Shown: in pieces, positions 63,598 through 64,000 of the stretch | Numbering within the stretch: position 1 is the first letter of the stretch | Layout of the letters: each line of letters starts with the position of its first letter | DNA from: Saprospiraceae bacterium | Lineage (GTDB): Bacteria; Bacteroidota; Bacteroidia; Chitinophagales; Saprospiraceae | Reading direction: 5' to 3' | Length of the DNA: 64,000 nt | Assembly (NCBI GenBank): GCA_016710235.1 | Contig: JADJLG010000001.1 | Span: 2,407,501-2,471,500 of the forward strand | Notes under the pieces: generated by a model | What the model saw: the letters and a program-made list of their open reading frames with translations, nothing else | Told to the model about the DNA's origin: nothing | Database searches by the model: none | Made by a program: the position numbers and the translations under genes

Positions 63598-64000
63598 ATG
63601 ATTATCTTGTGTATTATTTTTTTTGTTTCTCTGTTCTTAATTCTCCACAGTTATATTTTTTTTCCTGTCAGCTTAAAACTGATTTACAAATTTTTTCAAA
63701 GTAAATCGGCTCCCAAAGAAATTGAGCCCCAATTTCCGCAGGTTTGTATCATCATGAGTGTTTACAATGAAGAAAAAGTCATTGAAAAAAAGATAAAATC
63801 AATAATTAACAGCCATTACCCCGCAGAAAAATTGAGTATATACATTGGGTCAGACGCTTCTTCAGATGGTACAAATGCGATAATGAGACAATGGGCATCT
63901 CAATATCCTCGTTTTAAATTCTTCGAATATTCAGAACGAAGGGGAAAATCAAGTGTACTCAATGATTTGTTGGATGAAATTCTCAAAGACTATAAGCCCG
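63598..64000 (+). CDS. Glycosyltransferase family 2 protein, C-terminus beyond window
   Basis: An ATG at 63,598 opens a frame with no stop to base 64,000 (134 residues). An N-terminal membrane helix (LCIIFFVSLFLILHSYIFF) is followed by the GT2 nucleotide-binding start QVCIIMSVYNEEKVIEKKI and the YIGSDASSDGTNAIM segment with its first aspartates. The presence of a membrane anchor suggests a processive or membrane-bound transferase. It lies 19 bp after the GT4 gene. Confidence 0.85.
   Translation, partial: MIILCIIFFVSLFLILHSYIFFPVSLKLIYKFFQSKSAPKEIEPQFPQVCIIMSVYNEEKVIEKKIKSIINSHYPAEKLSIYIGSDASSDGTNAIMRQWASQYPRFKFFEYSERRGKSSVLNDLLDEILKDYKP

Overview
The window looks like chromosomal DNA of a Bacteroidota bacterium, probably from the Saprospiria/Chitinophagia side. 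This rests on a carboxypeptidase-regulatory-like domain fused to a TonB-type outer-membrane barrel, type IX secretion (T9SS) C-terminal sorting domains, a GEVED domain, a tricorn-type protease, a type-II DAHP synthase/chorismate mutase fusion, TAnnTTTG-type promoter boxes and AT-rich DNA with few Shine-Dalgarno sequences. The lineage below phylum is inference; no rRNA or tRNA gene is visible.

Region 1 (1-11,950) is an accessory island, transcribed almost wholly on the minus strand. Its left part (1-5,863) is a tight operon. It encodes a protein resembling the 37-kDa nucleoid-associated family, a three-helix membrane protein, an NMT1/THI5-type substrate-binding lipoprotein, a second protein with a substrate-binding-like domain but no signal peptide and a C-terminal membrane anchor, and an unrecognised protein cut by the window edge. 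I do not know this combination; a sensing or defence system is a guess. The right part (about 6,860-11,710) has integron architecture. Gene modules each end in a 119-140 bp imperfect hairpin resembling an attC site. For two modules the first bases are exactly complementary to the outer box of their own hairpin (10 bp and 9 bp), the signature of circular cassettes inserted at G^TT. A tyrosine-recombinase fragment sits upstream of the array in the same orientation, as in reverse integrons, and is broken at a GTT triplet that is the end of a third hairpin. Cassettes carry a DUF5343/HEPN pair and lipoprotein and membrane genes of unknown function. An IS91-type transposase remnant lies beside them.

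Region 2 (11,990-24,120) is metabolic. It holds a fused 2-oxoacid dehydrogenase E1 (visibly GC-richer than its neighbours) with a crotonase-family enzyme and a PaaY-type hexapeptide protein, a DUF2461 protein, an operon of arginine deiminase, hotdog thioesterase and BrkB-type membrane protein, PnuC, an amino-acid permease with a Cys/Met-type PLP enzyme, and a di-haem peroxidase lipoprotein.

Region 3 (24,130-43,000) encodes mostly envelope and protein-turnover functions: a FAD oxidoreductase translationally coupled to a 2,001-residue alpha-2-macroglobulin, a DUF697-like/SHOCT protein, T9SS cargo, a CAP-domain protein, a tricorn protease, an outer-membrane barrel protein, a DUF6794 protein and DNA topoisomerase I.

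Region 4 (43,270-64,000) holds a YfhO membrane protein, an acyltransferase, MiaA, LemA with a DUF2207 protein, a secreted subtilase, a PD40/double-SPOR protein, an SSS transporter with a PIG-L deacetylase, DAHP synthase/chorismate mutase, a LolD-like ATPase and two glycosyltransferases, the last cut by the right edge. Most is ordinary core genome; the unusual material is in the first 12 kb.
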